Notes: generated by a model from the sequence alone, not told the origin. A stretch of DNA of 64,000 bases from Bubalus kerabau (GCF_029407905.1 NC_073637.1:54932501-54996500); one strand, 5' to 3'; numbered from the stretch's first letter, positions 22,817 through 35,029 are shown. A program made the numbers and translations.

Positions 22817-22820
22817 TAAA

Positions 22821-22880
<60 letters not shown>
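22817..22880. repeat. A run plus (AT)n microsatellite, about 26 AT units
   Basis: A 12-A run leads into a pure AT run of about 52 bases. The A run suggests it began as a retroposon tail, although no element body is recognisable. Such AT runs can form cruciforms and are length-variable. Confidence 0.97.
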
Positions 22881-22882
<2 letters not shown>

Positions 22883-23224
22883 CTATCCTCTATACTACTG
22901 GTGATACAGAAATGCATAAGATCCAATTTTAGTCAAAGAAACAGTTGAAACAGACCTATAAGTAAATTGCAGTACAGAGGGATGCAATATAACTGGATCG
23001 TGCTTAAAATAACTTTTTCACTAGAGAAGGAGATTAACAGACTGATTATTAAAGATAGTTAGTCATGAAAATGAGGGTTAGGGAACATTTCAGTCTGAGG
23101 AAATATGATGTATGAAGCTCAGAAAAAAAGTTTAAAAGTTGTATAAGAACAGAGACTTTGAAAGAATCTGTATTACAGACTAACAAACCACAATCCAAGT
23201 TAATCTAAAACTTGCTTATGACAT
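22881..23224. other. Unrecognised sequence, possibly an ancient repeat
   Basis: The part reading gatacagaaatgcataagat, then agacctataagtaaattgca, then acagagggatgcaatataa resembles a common ancient mammalian repeat (gatacaaagatgaataaga, then agacataaataaataa). Not assigned to a family. Confidence 0.35.
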
Positions 23225-23421
23225 TTTACCACCTGCAGTTCAGGAGACACAGGAGATGTGGGTTTGATCCCGGGTCAGAAAGATTCCTTGGAGAAGGAAA
23301 TGGCAACCATTCCAGGATTCTTTCCTGGAGAATCCCATGGACTGAGGAGCCCGGCAGTCTACTGTCCATGTGGTCACAAAGAGTCAGACGACTGAGCAAC
23401 TAGGCACACACACACACACAA
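23225..23421 (+). mobile_element. Bov-tA SINE with (AC)n tail
   Basis: The tRNA-like head is truncated. It starts in the cacctgcagttcaggaga region, keeps the B box gggtttgatcccggg and the BovA body, and ends in an AC run (23403-23420). Confidence 0.9.
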
Positions 23422-23955
23422 GTGCATGGTGTCATGTTAGGCACTCTTTTATATCTTTATTTTAAGAGACATTCTTGAGTTCAGGAAATAAAGATAATGT
23501 ATAGCCATTATGAAGGAGCAAAATCTCCTGTAGTAAATGAATGAGCACATTTGTGGGAAATAGATATTCTCTGTAAATAAAATATTTAAAAATATTTTGG
23601 TTGAGTCTCAAGTCCATAACCACTTTTAATATGCATTTCCTATATAGATATTCAATTTTTTTCTCAGAGCCAAGATTTAGTTGTGTAATTTAACTGTTAT
23701 TGGTAATTGCAAATTTTTGCCAGTCTGATAAAAGAGAAGGGCAAGAGAAGGGAAAAAAAATCTCATATTTTTATGAAAAGTGTTTGAATAAATATTAGGA
23801 ATAGGTGGGTAGTAATCCAAAGAGAAGATGCCTCATGCCAGTTGATCAATCACCAGTATTAGAGTTCTTAGAATGGAAAAAAAAGAAAAATTTCCACTGC
23901 TCTAATTGAGAACCCATTTAAATTCCATGTTAAATGTTAATAAAGCCTGATTGCC
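23422..23955. other. Unrecognised AT-rich sequence
   Basis: Holds short A runs. No family recognised. Confidence 0.5.
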
Positions 23956-23959
23956 TTAA

Positions 23960-24255
23960 CACTATGTATAAGCATTCTGATAACCTAACCAGTTTTATAT
24001 TATCAATCTCATCTCTTGCTACTGTGACTCTATTTTTCAGGTATCCCAAAATTCAGATATTGTTCTCACCTTTGTGTCATTTGAACTTCCTCACTCACCC
24101 TTTGTATTCTGAGTAAACTCTTTCATTTTTAAAACATAGCTCAAAAGTCATTTCTTTACTGTATTTTTAGATGTCTATTTGAAAACCTTACTGCTACTAT
24201 TACCACTGTTTAGACAAATAACTGTCATATAGTACTTGTCACTCAATAAATAGAG
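23960..24255 (+). mobile_element. L2 LINE 3' remnant
   Basis: Order of ctcttgctactgtgactcta, tcaaaagtcatttctttact and, at the end, tactcaataaatagag-like sequence matches the L2 3' end (tcaaatgtcacctcc, ending in ctcaataaatatttg). Diverged. Confidence 0.5.
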
Positions 24256-24309
24256 AAAGTAGAGAAAAAAATAAAGAACAAACCACAAAATAATTTAATG
24301 ACAATGTAT

Positions 24310-24531
24310 CAGGCTTCCCAAGTGATACAATGGTAAAGAACTCTCCTGCCAATGACAGAGATGCAAGACCCACAAGTTTGATCTCTGGCTTGGGAAGATC
24401 CCATGGAGTAGGAAATGGCAACCCACTCCAGTATTCTCGCCTGGAAAATTCTATGGACAGAGAAGCCTGGCAGGCTGCATAGACCATGGGGTTGAAAAGA
24501 GCTGGACGCAACTAAACACAAATGCGCACAC
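24310..24531 (+). mobile_element. Bov-tA SINE with target duplication
   Basis: Sense copy from caggcttcccaagtgataca to the aaatgcgcacac tail. A perfect 10-bp duplication gacaatgtat lies at 24300-24309 and 24532-24541. Confidence 0.95.
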
Positions 24532-24541
24532 GACAATGTAT

Positions 24542-25639
24542 AGGAATGGTCTTCATTTCCATAAAAGCATCTGATGGTAGTAGGGTGTTTGTGAATTCAC
24601 TACTTCCTCTTAAAACTAGTTCTCATTAGGTGCCAGGCAATGTGCTAAAATATAAAATATGGCATTCTGTACTTCAAGCTATACTTCCATTAGGAAAGAT
24701 ATTTTTTGTTTTTAATATACCCTCACAAATAGTTTCACAGTTAATTTTATTAATGTTCTTGCTGAAAATCAGAAATAAATCTAAATATTTTATTTTCCAA
24801 TGGAATTTCTAATACATGAGTTTAATTGAAGTCTCCAGAGTTCATTGAAAATTCTATATAAAGTATTATATATTTTACATAATGTTTCTTTATATGATTA
24901 CAATGAATATACTAAGCAAAATAACAAACCAACCAAATCAACTGCATTCCCAAGCAAAAATACACCTACAAGACCTTTACCTTCACCTTCTACTACACAT
25001 AAATAATTTCTCAGATGCTTATGCAAGGAAGCCCATATATAGTCTATCAATGTCAGGGCTGAATTTTAATTATCATAAATACTTTACTATTAATCATTTT
25101 CCTAGTAATTTGTTTTTTCATTAAAATAGTCATGTTCATTAATCATCATTGTAATCTACAGTTGTCTTAAACAAAATCTTTCTCTTCATATAAATTTTAC
25201 TTTTCTTATCCTATTACCCACAATTATACTAAGGAAAATCTACATTACAAACTTTAAACAACTAGTTTCTTTATATTTTGTTTCAATATTAACAATGTCC
25301 TTGGGTCTATCCATCATTATAATGGATTTTGTCATAACATGATTAAGTGAAGCAGTGATTTGCACTGCTGGGAAAATGGCTTTGGTTATGAAGGTATCAT
25401 GCTTCCATCTGGTTCCTTTATCCAGGATTTTGCTATAATAGAGCACACTAATTTTCATAATACTAAAAGGTATAGAAGGCTGGATGTCATAAAGTACCAT
25501 TAAATATTAAATGCTTACTGTCTAGTTTCTGTTAGTTAGACACAATTTGAAAAATACTTCTATACACTGTTCCTTGAGGAGATAATTTGTCTTTGTTGCT
25601 TTTCTTCTTATAGGAGAAACAGTGAACTGAAGGATGCAT
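24542..25639. other. Unrecognised sequence
   Basis: About 1.1 kb, AT-rich. The minus strand has an 86-codon open stretch (25240-25500) and the + strand an 80-codon one (24882-25124); neither resembles a family I know or has good splice sites on both sides. A strong polypyrimidine-AG ends at 25613 without a usable open frame behind it. Confidence 0.45.
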
Positions 25640-26105
25640 TTATATTCTGATTGTGGTTCTGCCATTTGGATTTGTGTATGTGCAGACATAAACAGACAAT
25701 TAGATAATCATCAGTTATATCATTCTTATACTGAGTACACACTAAATGCTAAGAATGGTGTTCATGCTGAAAAAAAAAATGGCAGATGGATGGAACTTAA
25801 GAGTATAATGGTGAAAACTGTTTCAAGCTATAGCACACAAAATCTTAACAAATTAGTACAAATGCAATTAAAAGCTCTATGTGAAAGAACTGTGTGAAGG
25901 GAGAGGAAGGAGCTACTTTAGATCTCCCCTTGTGCCAAGACCTCTTTCAAGTACTATTTCTGCTGAGGCTTGAAGGAGGAGGCCAGAAGAATAGGCAAGA
26001 AAACTAGAGGAAAGAAATTCTAAGAGTGAAGAAATAGCACTTGAAAAGGCCTCGGTTTAAAAAAAGAAATGTATGTTCAAGAAACCTGGATTGAGGAAAA
26101 CGTAG
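25640..26105 (+). other. Ancient repeat-like segment, unclassified
   Basis: tatactgagtacacactaaa near the start and gaggcttgaaggaggaggcc, then agcacttgaaaaggcct near the end follow the order of a common ancient mammalian repeat (gagcacctactatg, then acctgaaggaggtgag, then gcaaaggccctg). A SINE cuts its right end. Similar material is at 56740-57000. Confidence 0.4.
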
Positions 26106-26220
26106 AAATGAAAGTGTTAGTCGCTCAGTAATGTCTGACTTTGTTACCCCATGGACTGTAGTCTGCCAGGCTCCTCTGTCCTTGGAATTCTCCAGGTAAG
26201 ATACTGGAGTGGGTTACCAA
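26106..26220 (-). mobile_element. BovA/Bov-tA SINE fragment, antisense
   Basis: Only the BovA part is present, from gaaagtgttagtcgctcagt to actggagtgggttacc. The tRNA-like head is missing, so the copy is 5'-truncated. Confidence 0.88.
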
Positions 26221-27180
26221 GCCGTGAATTAAAGAAAGTAATATTTTAGACTATGTGTCCCATATTTTAAAATAGTAAAGCTTTAGTATTACTGCATATA
26301 CCATACATAAAGTACTCTCTTAAATGGATACTGATTCACCTAACAATTTTGTGCAATTGATATCAAAGCAATATATGGCAGTGATCCACTCCAATCTAGA
26401 TTAAAGGAAATGTCATGACAGTTATTCATTGTTTCAAAGTCAAGATTATATCTTAAAGGTTATGGGAAATAAAAGCCCTCTTCTGATGAACTTTATTTAA
26501 TCACTAGTCATTGAGTTCATATTGTATTGTTTCAGTTTTGAAATGCTTTATAGAAGTTCGTATGTCTCACAGAAGTGTGTGCTTTGTTTTCATATCCCCC
26601 AAATGAAGTCAGTCTTTAATAATGAGTCAAATGCAAAGGACATTCATGTGGACAAACAATAATTAGAAATGCTGAGAGTTCACTCAATAGCATATGTCAT
26701 ACTTATGCTGTCTGCATGTATTATCTTGCCTGGGGTATTTTTCATTAAATCATTAAAGTAGTTTTAATGCTTTTGAGAAAAAGTTTCTGATTTGTTTTCT
26801 CAATAGAATTTAGAATTTAGATTTGCTCAATTTTATGGGTCATAATAATATTGAAAGCTTTTCAGTTAAAATAGAGTTGTAAAATATACACTAAATCTTG
26901 TGAGCAAATTTATGTTACAGACTTTATAACAGTTATTTTTCTCCCAGCAAAAATACTGACCCTCTCTGGCTGCCATGTAAAAGGTAAAAGAGGGATGTCA
27001 TGTTTAATAAAGAGCATCTTATAACCAGAGTCAAGAGTAAAAAATCCTTTCCCACTAACACTGTAACCTTACATGGAACTAGAAACAGACATCTTTGTTT
27101 TTCTTCTATTTACATGTCCCACGTTTCTTGCTCTTATATATTCAGGTACCATCTCTCCTAAGACTTATGCTTACTCTACT
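26221..27180. other. Unrecognised AT-rich sequence
   Basis: About 960 bases with no repeat family or gene recognised. Confidence 0.5.
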
Positions 27181-27193
27181 GTATTAATCTCTT

Positions 27194-27395
27194 GTGGTGG
27201 TTTAGTTACTATGTTATGTCTGACTCTTGTGACCCCATGGACTGTAGCCTGTCAGGCTCTTCTGTCCACGAGATTTTCCAGGTAAGAATACTGGAGTGGA
27301 TTGCCATTTCCTTCTCCAGGGGATCTTCCCAACCCAGGGATTAAACCCAGGCCTCCTGCACTGCAGGCAGATTGTTTTCCTGACTGAGCTACCAG
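27194..27395 (-). mobile_element. Bov-tA SINE with perfect target duplication
   Basis: Antisense full copy from gtggtggtttagttactatg to gactgagctaccag. A perfect 13-bp duplication gtattaatctctt flanks it at 27181-27193 and 27396-27408. Confidence 0.97.
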
Positions 27396-27408
27396 GTATT
27401 AATCTCTT

Positions 27409-27899
27409 AAGTCTAACTAGTAAAGAGTAAAGTTCAATTGTTTAATAATATTCATTAGCTGTGTTGACAAACAACTGGAACTGAGCAGGCCAAAACAAGC
27501 AAATAACAGTGAGGGAGATCTGCAGATATCAATCTCCACAGTTTTAGTTGAAGAGAGTGTCTCCCACTGTGGGGAGCGTACATTTCAAGACAATTTCCTA
27601 GAAAAGAAGATTCAGATGTATAGAAAGGGCAACCAGCTAAAACTACTGAACATCAGAAAGAAATAAATTTTAGAACACTAACCATGACCTTGAAACAAGA
27701 CAGAGACTAAGTTACTGCCACCGTGTTTTATGTCTCCAATAATGTGCCAGATACTGGCACAGTGCCATCATGATTTTGATTAGTAAAATGAACAAAAAAA
27801 ATCCTAAGAATCTCTAGGAGTTGTGATGAAGTTTAAGTAAGATTAAATAACTTGCAGTGTAATAGATAGATACTTTCTATTTCTTATCCTTCTTTTGTA
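27409..27899. other. Unrecognised sequence
   Basis: No repeat or gene recognised before the BovB tail. Confidence 0.5.
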
Positions 27900-29900
27900 T
27901 CAGATCAGATCAGATCAGTCGCTCAGTCATGTCCAATTCTTTGCGACCCCATGAATCTAGGCACGCCAGGCCTCCCTGTCCATCACCAACTCCCGGAGTT
28001 CACTGAGACTCATGTCCATAGAGTCAGTGATTCCATCCAGCCATCTCATCCTCTGTCATCCCCTTCTCCTCTTGCCTCCAATCCCTCCCAGCATCAGAGT
28101 CTTTTCCGATGAGTCAACCCTTCGCAAGAGGTGGTCAAAGTACTAGAGTTTCAGCTTTAGCATCATTCCTTCCAAAGAAATCCCAGGGCTGATCTCCTTC
28201 AGAATGGACTGGTTGGATCTCCTTGCTGTCCAAGGGACTCTCAAGAGTCTTCTCCAACACCATTAAGGGCATCAATTCTTCGGCACTCAGCCTTCTTCAC
28301 AGTCCAACTCTCACGTCCATGCATGACCACAGGAAAACCATAGCCTTGACTAGACGAACCTTTGTTGGCAAAGTAATGTCTCTGCTTTTGAATATGCCAT
28401 CTAGGTTGGTCATAACTTTCCTTCCAAGGAGTAAGCATCTTTTAATTTCATGGCTGCAGTCACCATCTGTAGTGATTTTGGAGCCCAGAAAAATAAAGTC
28501 TGATACTGTTTCCCCATCTATTTCCCATGAAGTGGTGGGACCAGATGCCATGATCTTCGTTTTCTGAATGTTGAGCTTTAAGCCAACTTTTTCACTCTCC
28601 ACTTTCACTTTCATCAAGAGGCTTTTGAGTTCCTCTTCACTTTCTGCCATAAGGGTGGTGTCATCTGAGGTTACTGATATTTCTCCCGGCAATCTTGATT
28701 CCAGCTTGTGTTTCTTCCAGTCCAGCGTTTCTCATGATGTACACTGCATATAAATTAAATAAACAAGGTGACAATAAACAGCCTTGACGAACTCCTTTTC
28801 CTATTTGGAACCAGTCTGTTTTTCCGTGTCCAGATCTAACTGTTGCTTCCTGACCTGCATACAAATTTCTCAAGAGGCAGGTTAGGTGTTCTGGTATTCC
28901 CATCTCTTTCAGGATTTTCCACAGTTGATTGTGATCCACACAGTCAAAGGCTTTGGCATAGTCAATAAAGCAGAAATAGATGTCTTTCTGGAACTCTCTT
29001 GCTTTTTCGATTATCCAGCGGATGTTGGTAATTTGGTCTCTGGTTCCTTTGCCTTTTCTAAAACCAGCTTGAACATCAGGAAGTTCATGGTTCACGTATT
29101 GCTGAAGCCTGGCTTGGAGAATTTTGAGCATTACTTTACTAGCGTGTGAGATGAGTGCAATTGTGTGGTAGTTTGAGCATTCTTTGGCATTGCCTTTCTT
29201 TGGGACTGGAATGAAAACTGACCTTTTCCAGTCCTGTGGCCACTGCTGAGTTTTCCAAATTTGCTGTCATATTGAGTGCAGCACTTTCACAGCATCATCT
29301 TTCAGGATTTGAAAGAGCTCAACTGGAATTCCATCACCTCCACTAGCTTTGTTCATAATGATGCTTTCTAAGGCCCATTTGACTTCACATTTCAGGATGT
29401 CTGGCTCTAGGTGAGTGACCACACCATCGTGATTATCTAGGTCGTGAAGATCTTTTTTGTACAGTTCTTCTGTGTATTCTTGCCATCTCTTCTTAATATC
29501 TTCTGCTTCTGTTAGGTCCATACCATTTCTGTCCTTTATCGAGCTCACCTTTGCATGAAATGTTCCTTTGGTATCTCTGATTTTCTTGAAGAGATCCCTA
29601 GTCTTTCCCATTCTGTTGTTTTCCTCTATTTCTTTGCATTGATCTCTGAAGAAGGCTTTCTTATCTCTTCTTGCTATTCTTTGGAACTCTGCATTCAGAT
29701 GTTTATATCTTTCCTTTTCTCCTTTGCTTTTCACTTCTCTTCTTTTCACAGCTATTTGTAAGGCCTCCCCAGACAGCCATTTTGCTTTTTCGCATTTCTT
29801 TTCTATGGGAATGGTCTTGATCCCTGTCTCCTGCAGAATCTGAGTTAGTACTTGAGAAATAAGTGCCATGATCTCAGATATATTCACTGAACTCCACTGT
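27900..29900 (-). pseudogene. BovB LINE, 2 kb, antisense, relatively young
   Basis: Tail of (GATCT) type, seen as repeated agatc units at 27900-27918. On the minus strand it reads from the end of the endonuclease/linker (ILQETGIKTIPIEKKCEKAK, about 29850) through the reverse transcriptase. Long frames survive: 213 codons (29267-29908), 156 codons (28661-29131, with FIDYAKAFDCVDH and GCLLSPCLFNLY) and 131 codons (28297-28692). An 8-base deletion at 28666, between atct repeats, removes half of the YADD site and shifts the frame. It is 5'-truncated, lacks most of the endonuclease and cannot move. The exact 5' edge (29850-29910) is uncertain. Confidence 0.95.
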
Positions 29901-29910
29901 GACATCATTC

Positions 29911-30667
29911 TTTTTTAGAATCTACACACAATCTAGCAAGATATAAAGCTTGCATTATACATTAGTTCCACTTTCTTGCTTGATAAATTTTATGAATGTG
30001 ATTGCCACAACTCCCCCTACCACTAGTGCTACTGGCTTCCTTGGTGTTGGTTCTTACCATCTTTTTAACAAGAGAATACAATGGAGAATCAAGAGAAGTT
30101 TAAATGGCATTCTTTTCAAATGAAAGGAGATTGGAGAAGGCTGATTTAAATAAAATTGAGTCATATGCATGCCCATGCTCTCAGTTTAATAATCCTTTGG
30201 CATATGGTTTATATGAAGTAAAATTATTCATGCTGTACTAAAATGTCTCTATTTTCAATACAACAATTTAAAAAGTGAGGGGGGAAAATGGCTAAATTAA
30301 GAAAACATGACTGGTTTTCATTTTTATTGTAAAGAAATTTCAGTGCCCCTAGGAAATGTGATTGGTCCTTTGAGTCACTCAAAATTGAACAGATTTTTGG
30401 ATTGGAAAAAAATGTAGAATAGGATATTATATATTGGGGAAAAATTTTATTAGTTGATTTGCTTTTATAATAATCCATTAAAACATGATTTAGAAATAAG
30501 TGTTTTCACTGTGCGACCAAAATTCTTGCCCTTCATAAGAGATATAATCACTTACAGAGTAGTTGTCTTTAATAAAACTAGTCCCTGATGTACATTTGGC
30601 TCATACTTGACAATACTGAGGAACTGCTGAGTATCATTTGATGTAAAGTAACTCCAGTTTTCCATGT
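29911..30667. other. Unrecognised AT-rich sequence
   Basis: No family recognised. The 84-codon minus frame at 30224-30478 shows nothing familiar. Confidence 0.5.
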
Positions 30668-30883
30668 GTGTCCACCAGGCTCCTCTGTCCCTGGGATTCT
30701 CCAGGCAAGAATACTGGAGTGGGTTGCCATTTCCTGCTCCAATGCATGAAAAAGAAAAGTGAAAGTGAAGCCGCTCAGTCATGTCTGACTCTTCACAACT
30801 CCATGGACTGTAGCCTACCAGGCTCCTCCATCCATGGGATTTTCCAGGCAAGAGTACTGGAGTGGGTTGCCATGTCCTTCTCC
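30668..30883 (-). mobile_element. BovA2 dimeric SINE, truncated
   Basis: Antisense; the left unit is partial and begins at tccaccaggctcctctgtcc. The atgcatgaaaaagaaaagtg linker and a complete right unit follow. A short possible duplication, ccatgtg, lies at both ends. Confidence 0.9.
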
Positions 30884-31165
30884 CATGTGATGTATAAGAG
30901 AAAAATAAATATTGTTACCAGGAAAAGATTTATCATGCTGCTCATGTAAAATTATTAACTTTTCAAACGTGTGCATCTGAAAGTATATGTCTTGTGTTGA
31001 TAGCCTGTGATACTTTAGGTTAATGCCTTTCCACCCAATATACAGCAAAAGGAAAAATACAAGTAATTTTAATTTTATATTTATATTTTACAGTTATATC
31101 AACAATGAAATCTAATAGAACAGTTTAATTCTTGATGGTATAAAGTAAGTGGTTTTAATTTCTAG
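30884..31165. other. Unrecognised AT-rich sequence before a candidate exon
   Basis: Ends in gtggttttaatttctag, a good splice acceptor context. No repeat recognised. Confidence 0.45.
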
Positions 31166-31341
31166 GAAATTTATTTGAGCAGCTTATGTTGAATTTCAGA
31201 AAAGTCAGTTTTGTCTCCAGATTCTTTGGAATGGCATTTCCTGGTTTTGCTCCTTTTTGTGAAATGGAAGTGCTGAGAGAGCTAATGGACACCTGCTGTG
31301 ACATATACTCTGCTACTCCAGGCTTCTCTTTAGAACTGGAG
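31166..31341 (+). CDS. Candidate internal exon of an unknown gene
   Basis: A 176-base stretch is bounded on the left by ggttttaatttctag and on the right by ctggag followed by gtgagt, both close to mammalian splice consensus. Between them one frame is open for 58 codons; the first two bases complete a split codon and the last codon ends exactly at the donor (phase 1 in, phase 0 out). The peptide starts NLFEQLMLNF and ends TPGFSLELE, with three Cys in the second half (FCEMEV and DTCCD). I do not recognise the protein. It lies in repeat-free sequence. The minus strand is also open here (31155-31376), so the reading frame alone proves little. It may be chance. Confidence 0.28.
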
Positions 31342-32345
31342 GTGAGTGACTCCCACAGAATAACTCTAAGTTTCAATTTAAATTCCCTTTCTATTTTACT
31401 TGTCTTTCTCTAAATTACAAAGCAAGTCAATAATCACCACAATTACTTAAAACCCAAAATGATTTGCATTAATATCTCAACAAAATGTCTTACATTAATG
31501 CCTGCACATAACTGACATATTTATGATTCTACAAACTTTTTAGATTATTTCATAGAGTTGACAATTATTTTCCTATTGAATAATGCTTAAAATGATCAGC
31601 TTATTGTATTTCATACATATGCACACATACATATAATGTGTAAAGCTATTCCTTCCAAATGTTATTTCAGTAAATGGTATCAGTATCCAACTGGTCATGC
31701 AAGGAAACATACATTAAAAAGTAGACATCTTTAAATCAAATTTTCTCATCTCTCATAGTTGACACCATTAGTTTACCCTATGCATTTCTACCCTTACATT
31801 AGATTTCTCTGAAAAATGACAGTTGTTTTCTCAACTGTCAACAACCAGTCCAAGCCATCATCATATCTCTGTTCTAAATTTAACAACCTCCATACCAGAC
31901 TTCCTACTTTCACTCTCTTTCTACACAGACGAGAACATCATCTATGATAAGGTTATAACATTCCACTACAGTACTTGTATCTCTTCACTGGCTATGCTGA
32001 ACTTAATGTTACCAAGTACAAGCACACTCTGCTTACCAGTGAATCAGAGATGAGGTGCTGATGCAATGAATACAGCTTTGGAGAGCCCTCTGACTGAGAA
32101 GACAGTGGACTAATGTTTCAAAGTAACCATCCAGTTGAGGTCTGGATGCTAGGTCTTTTGTAGAAAAGAGATGGGAGGAGGTGAGGAAATGAAGTAAAAG
32201 GCCATTAATCTTGCAAATATCTCCTAATATGGAAAGCCTCAGGCAGGGGATGTTTTAATTTCTTACTTCCTGCCAGCTACAGGTGTACAGGGTCAGGCAG
32301 ATGGACAGGATTCTGTCAGGCAGGCCAGTATGTGTGATTATAACA
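31342..32345. other. Unrecognised sequence
   Basis: About 1 kb. The last 250 bases (about 32090-32340) are less AT-rich and contain gcctcaggcaggggatg and gtcaggcagatggacagg; they could be an old LTR piece, but I cannot name it. Confidence 0.4.
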
Positions 32346-34128
32346 ATAAAGAACAGCACAGAAAGACAGGAAGGCCTTCTTCAATGAACAGTGTATAAAA
32401 CTAGAAGAAAACAACAGAAGGGTAAAGACTAAAGATCTGTTCAGGAAAATTGGAGATATCAAGGGAACATTTTGCCCAAAGATAGGCACCATAAAGGACA
32501 TAAATGGTAGAGAACTAGGAGATGCTGAAGAGATCAAGAAGAGATGAAAAGAATACATAGAAGAACTGTACAAAAAAAGGTCCAAATGAACTGGACTGCT
32601 ACGATAATGTGGTCAGCTACCCAGAGCCAGACATTCTGGAGAGTGAAGTCAAGTGGACCTTAGGAAGCCCTACTGTTAATAAAGCTAGTGGATGCAATGG
32701 AATTCCAGTAGAACTATTCAAAACCCTAAAGGATGACACCCTCAAAGTGTTACATTCAGTATGCCAGCAAATCTGGCAAGACCCAGCAGTGGCCACAGGA
32801 CTGGAAAATGTCAGTCCTCATCCCAGTTCCCAAGAAGGATAGTACTAAAGAATGTGCTAACCATCAGACAATTGCACTCATCTCCCACATATATCCCATA
32901 CTAGGAAGGTCATGCTTAAAATCCTGCTAGGCTTCAGCATTATGCAATCCAAGAACTTCCAGATGTCCAAGCTGGATTTAGAAACAGAAGAGGAACCAGA
33001 GATGAAATTGCCAACATTCACTGGATTATAGAGAAAGCTGGGGGATTTCAGGAAAAACATCTACCTCTGTTTCATCGACTATGCGAAAGCCTATGTGTGG
33101 GTCATAATAAACTGTGGAAAGCCCTTAAAGAGATAGGAATACCAGACCATCTTACCTGTCTCCTGAGAAACCTGTATGCAGATCAAGATGCAACAGTCAG
33201 AACCCTGTATGGAACAACTGACTGGTTCAAGATTGAGAAAGGAGTACGACAGGGCTGTCTGCTGTCACCCTGTTGGTTTAATCTATATGCTGAGACGGTC
33301 ATGAGAAATGCCAGGATGGATGAGTTACAAGCTGATATCAAGATAGGCAGGAGAAACATCAATAGCCTCAAATATGCAGATGATACCACTCTAATGGTAG
33401 AAAATGAAGAGGAACTAAAGAGCCTCTTGATGAGGGTGGAGGAGAGTGAAAGAGCTGGCTTAAAACTAAATATTTAAAAAAAAATTAAGATCATGGCATC
33501 TGGCTCCATTAATTCATGGCAAATAGAGGGGGGAAAGGTGGAAGTAGTGACATTTCCTCTTTTGGGAGTCTAAAATCACTGTGGATGGTGACTGCAGCCA
33601 CAAAATCAGAAGATGTTTGCTTCTTGCCAGGAAAGATGACACACCTAGACAGTGTGTTGAAAAGCAGAAACATTACTCTGCCAACAAAGGTCTGTATAAT
33701 CAAGGCTATGCTCTTTTCAGTGATCATGTTCAATTGTGAGAGCTGGACCGTAAAGAAGGAGGAGCACTGAAAAACTGATGCCTTCAAACTGTGGTGCTGG
33801 AGAATACTCTGAGTCTCTTGGACAGCAAGGAGATCAAACCAACCTGGAATGCTTGTTGGAAGGAGTGATGCTGAAGCTGAAACTCCAGTATTTTGGTTAT
33901 CTGATGTGAACAGCTGACTCATTGGAAACATCTCTGATGCTGGGAAAGATTGAGGACAGAAGGAGAAGAGGATGTCAGAAGATGAGATGGCTAAATGGCA
34001 TCACCGATGCAATGGACATGAACTTGGGTAAACTTCAGGAGATGGTGAGGGACAGGAAGGCCTGGCATGCTGCAGTCCTTGGGGTCACAAAAAGTTGGAC
34101 GTGACTGGATGACTGAACAACAATATAA
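32346..34128 (+). pseudogene. BovB LINE, 1.8 kb, diverged
   Basis: 5'-truncated, starting in the linker (block corresponding to KKAFFRDQCKEIEENN). A 126-codon frame (33097-33477) keeps GVRQGCLLSPCWFNLYAE and an intact catalytic YADD at 33373-33384. Elsewhere stops and indels are common, and divergence from the other copies is high. The 3' end reads gactgaacaacaatataaca, the older (AAC)-type tail. Confidence 0.95.
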
Positions 34129-34211
34129 CAATAAAAACAATGAAAAGGGAGTCAAAGAAACAGCTCCAACATGGAATATGAATCCACTTTTCCCTGCAAC
34201 ATCAACACCCA

Positions 34212-34413
34212 GGAGCTTCCCTGATAGCCCAGATGGTGAAGAATCTGCTTACAGTGCAAGAGACAAGGTTCATCCTTGTGTCAGGAAGATTCTTGGAGAA
34301 GGGAATGGCTACCCACTCCAGTATCCTTGCTTGGAGAATTCCATGAACAGAGGAGCCTGGTGGGCTACAGTCCATTTAGTTACCAAGAGTCAGACATAAC
34401 TGAGCAACTAACA
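34212..34413 (+). mobile_element. Bov-tA SINE, diverged, sense
   Basis: Head ggagcttccctgatagccca, a degraded B box (aggttcatccttgtg), BovA body, end gagcaactaacac. Its end abuts the T run of an antisense L1 tail. Confidence 0.88.
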
Positions 34414-34414
34414 C

Positions 34415-34645
34415 TTTTTTTTTTTAATTTATTTATTTTAGTTGGAGGTTAATTACTTTACAGTATTGTAGTGGTTTTGCCATACATTGACATGAATCAG
34501 CCATGGGTATACGTGTGTTCCGCATCCTGAACCTCCCTCCCACCTCCCTCCCCATCCCATCCCTCAGGATCATCCCAGTGCACCAGCCCTGAGCACCCTG
34601 TCTCATGCACCAAACCTGTACTGGCGATCTATTACTCCCAGACAC
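34415..34645 (-). mobile_element. L1 3' end, antisense, strongly truncated
   Basis: Reverse complement of the L1-BT-type 3' UTR: a T run, then taattactttacagtattgt, then gaacctccctcccacctccc (complement of the G-rich tract) and ccagtgcaccagccctgagc. Slightly different from the 10700-19006 copy, so another subfamily. Confidence 0.88.
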
Positions 34646-34697
34646 TTTAGCTGATCCCCATGGCTTTATACAATTTGGTCTTTGTTAGGTCCCAGCT

Positions 34698-34912
34698 GGG
34701 CTTCCCTGTTGGCTCAGCAATAAAGAATCCACCTGCAATGAAGGAGACCAGGGTTCGATCCCTGGGACGGTAAGATCCCCTGGAGAAGGGAATGGCCACC
34801 CACTCTAGTATTCTTGCCTGGAGAATTCCATGGACAAAAGAGCCTAGTGGACTATAGTCAATGGAATTACAAAGAATAGGACACTACTGAGTGACTAGTA
34901 CTTTCTCTTTTA
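34698..34912 (+). mobile_element. Bov-tA SINE, sense
   Basis: Head tgggcttccctgttggctca, intact B box gggttcgatccctggg, BovA body, end actgagtgactagtac. The B box is one of the best preserved in the window. Confidence 0.93.
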
Positions 34913-35029
34913 AGCCCGAGCTATGTTGTCCTTGTATCCAGATTTGGGGCCTTAATGCCTGCAACCGTCTTGGACTACACTGCTCTTTCTCAGGCTATTT
35001 AAATATATGATTTCTTCGCATCCTTGTGA

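Noticed and set aside
25240..25500. 86-codon minus-strand open stretch
   Set aside because: The peptide looks plausible, but I see no matching acceptor and donor pair and no family. Left as unrecognised sequence.
29267..29908. 213-codon minus-strand frame as a host gene
   Set aside because: It reads as the BovB endonuclease-RT linker and early RT (KCEKAKWLSGEALQIAVKRR) and belongs to the dead BovB at 27900-29900.
34698..34780. tRNA gene suggested by an intact B box
   Set aside because: It is the tRNA-Glu-derived head of a Bov-tA SINE. The rest of the tRNA fold is absent and a BovA body follows.
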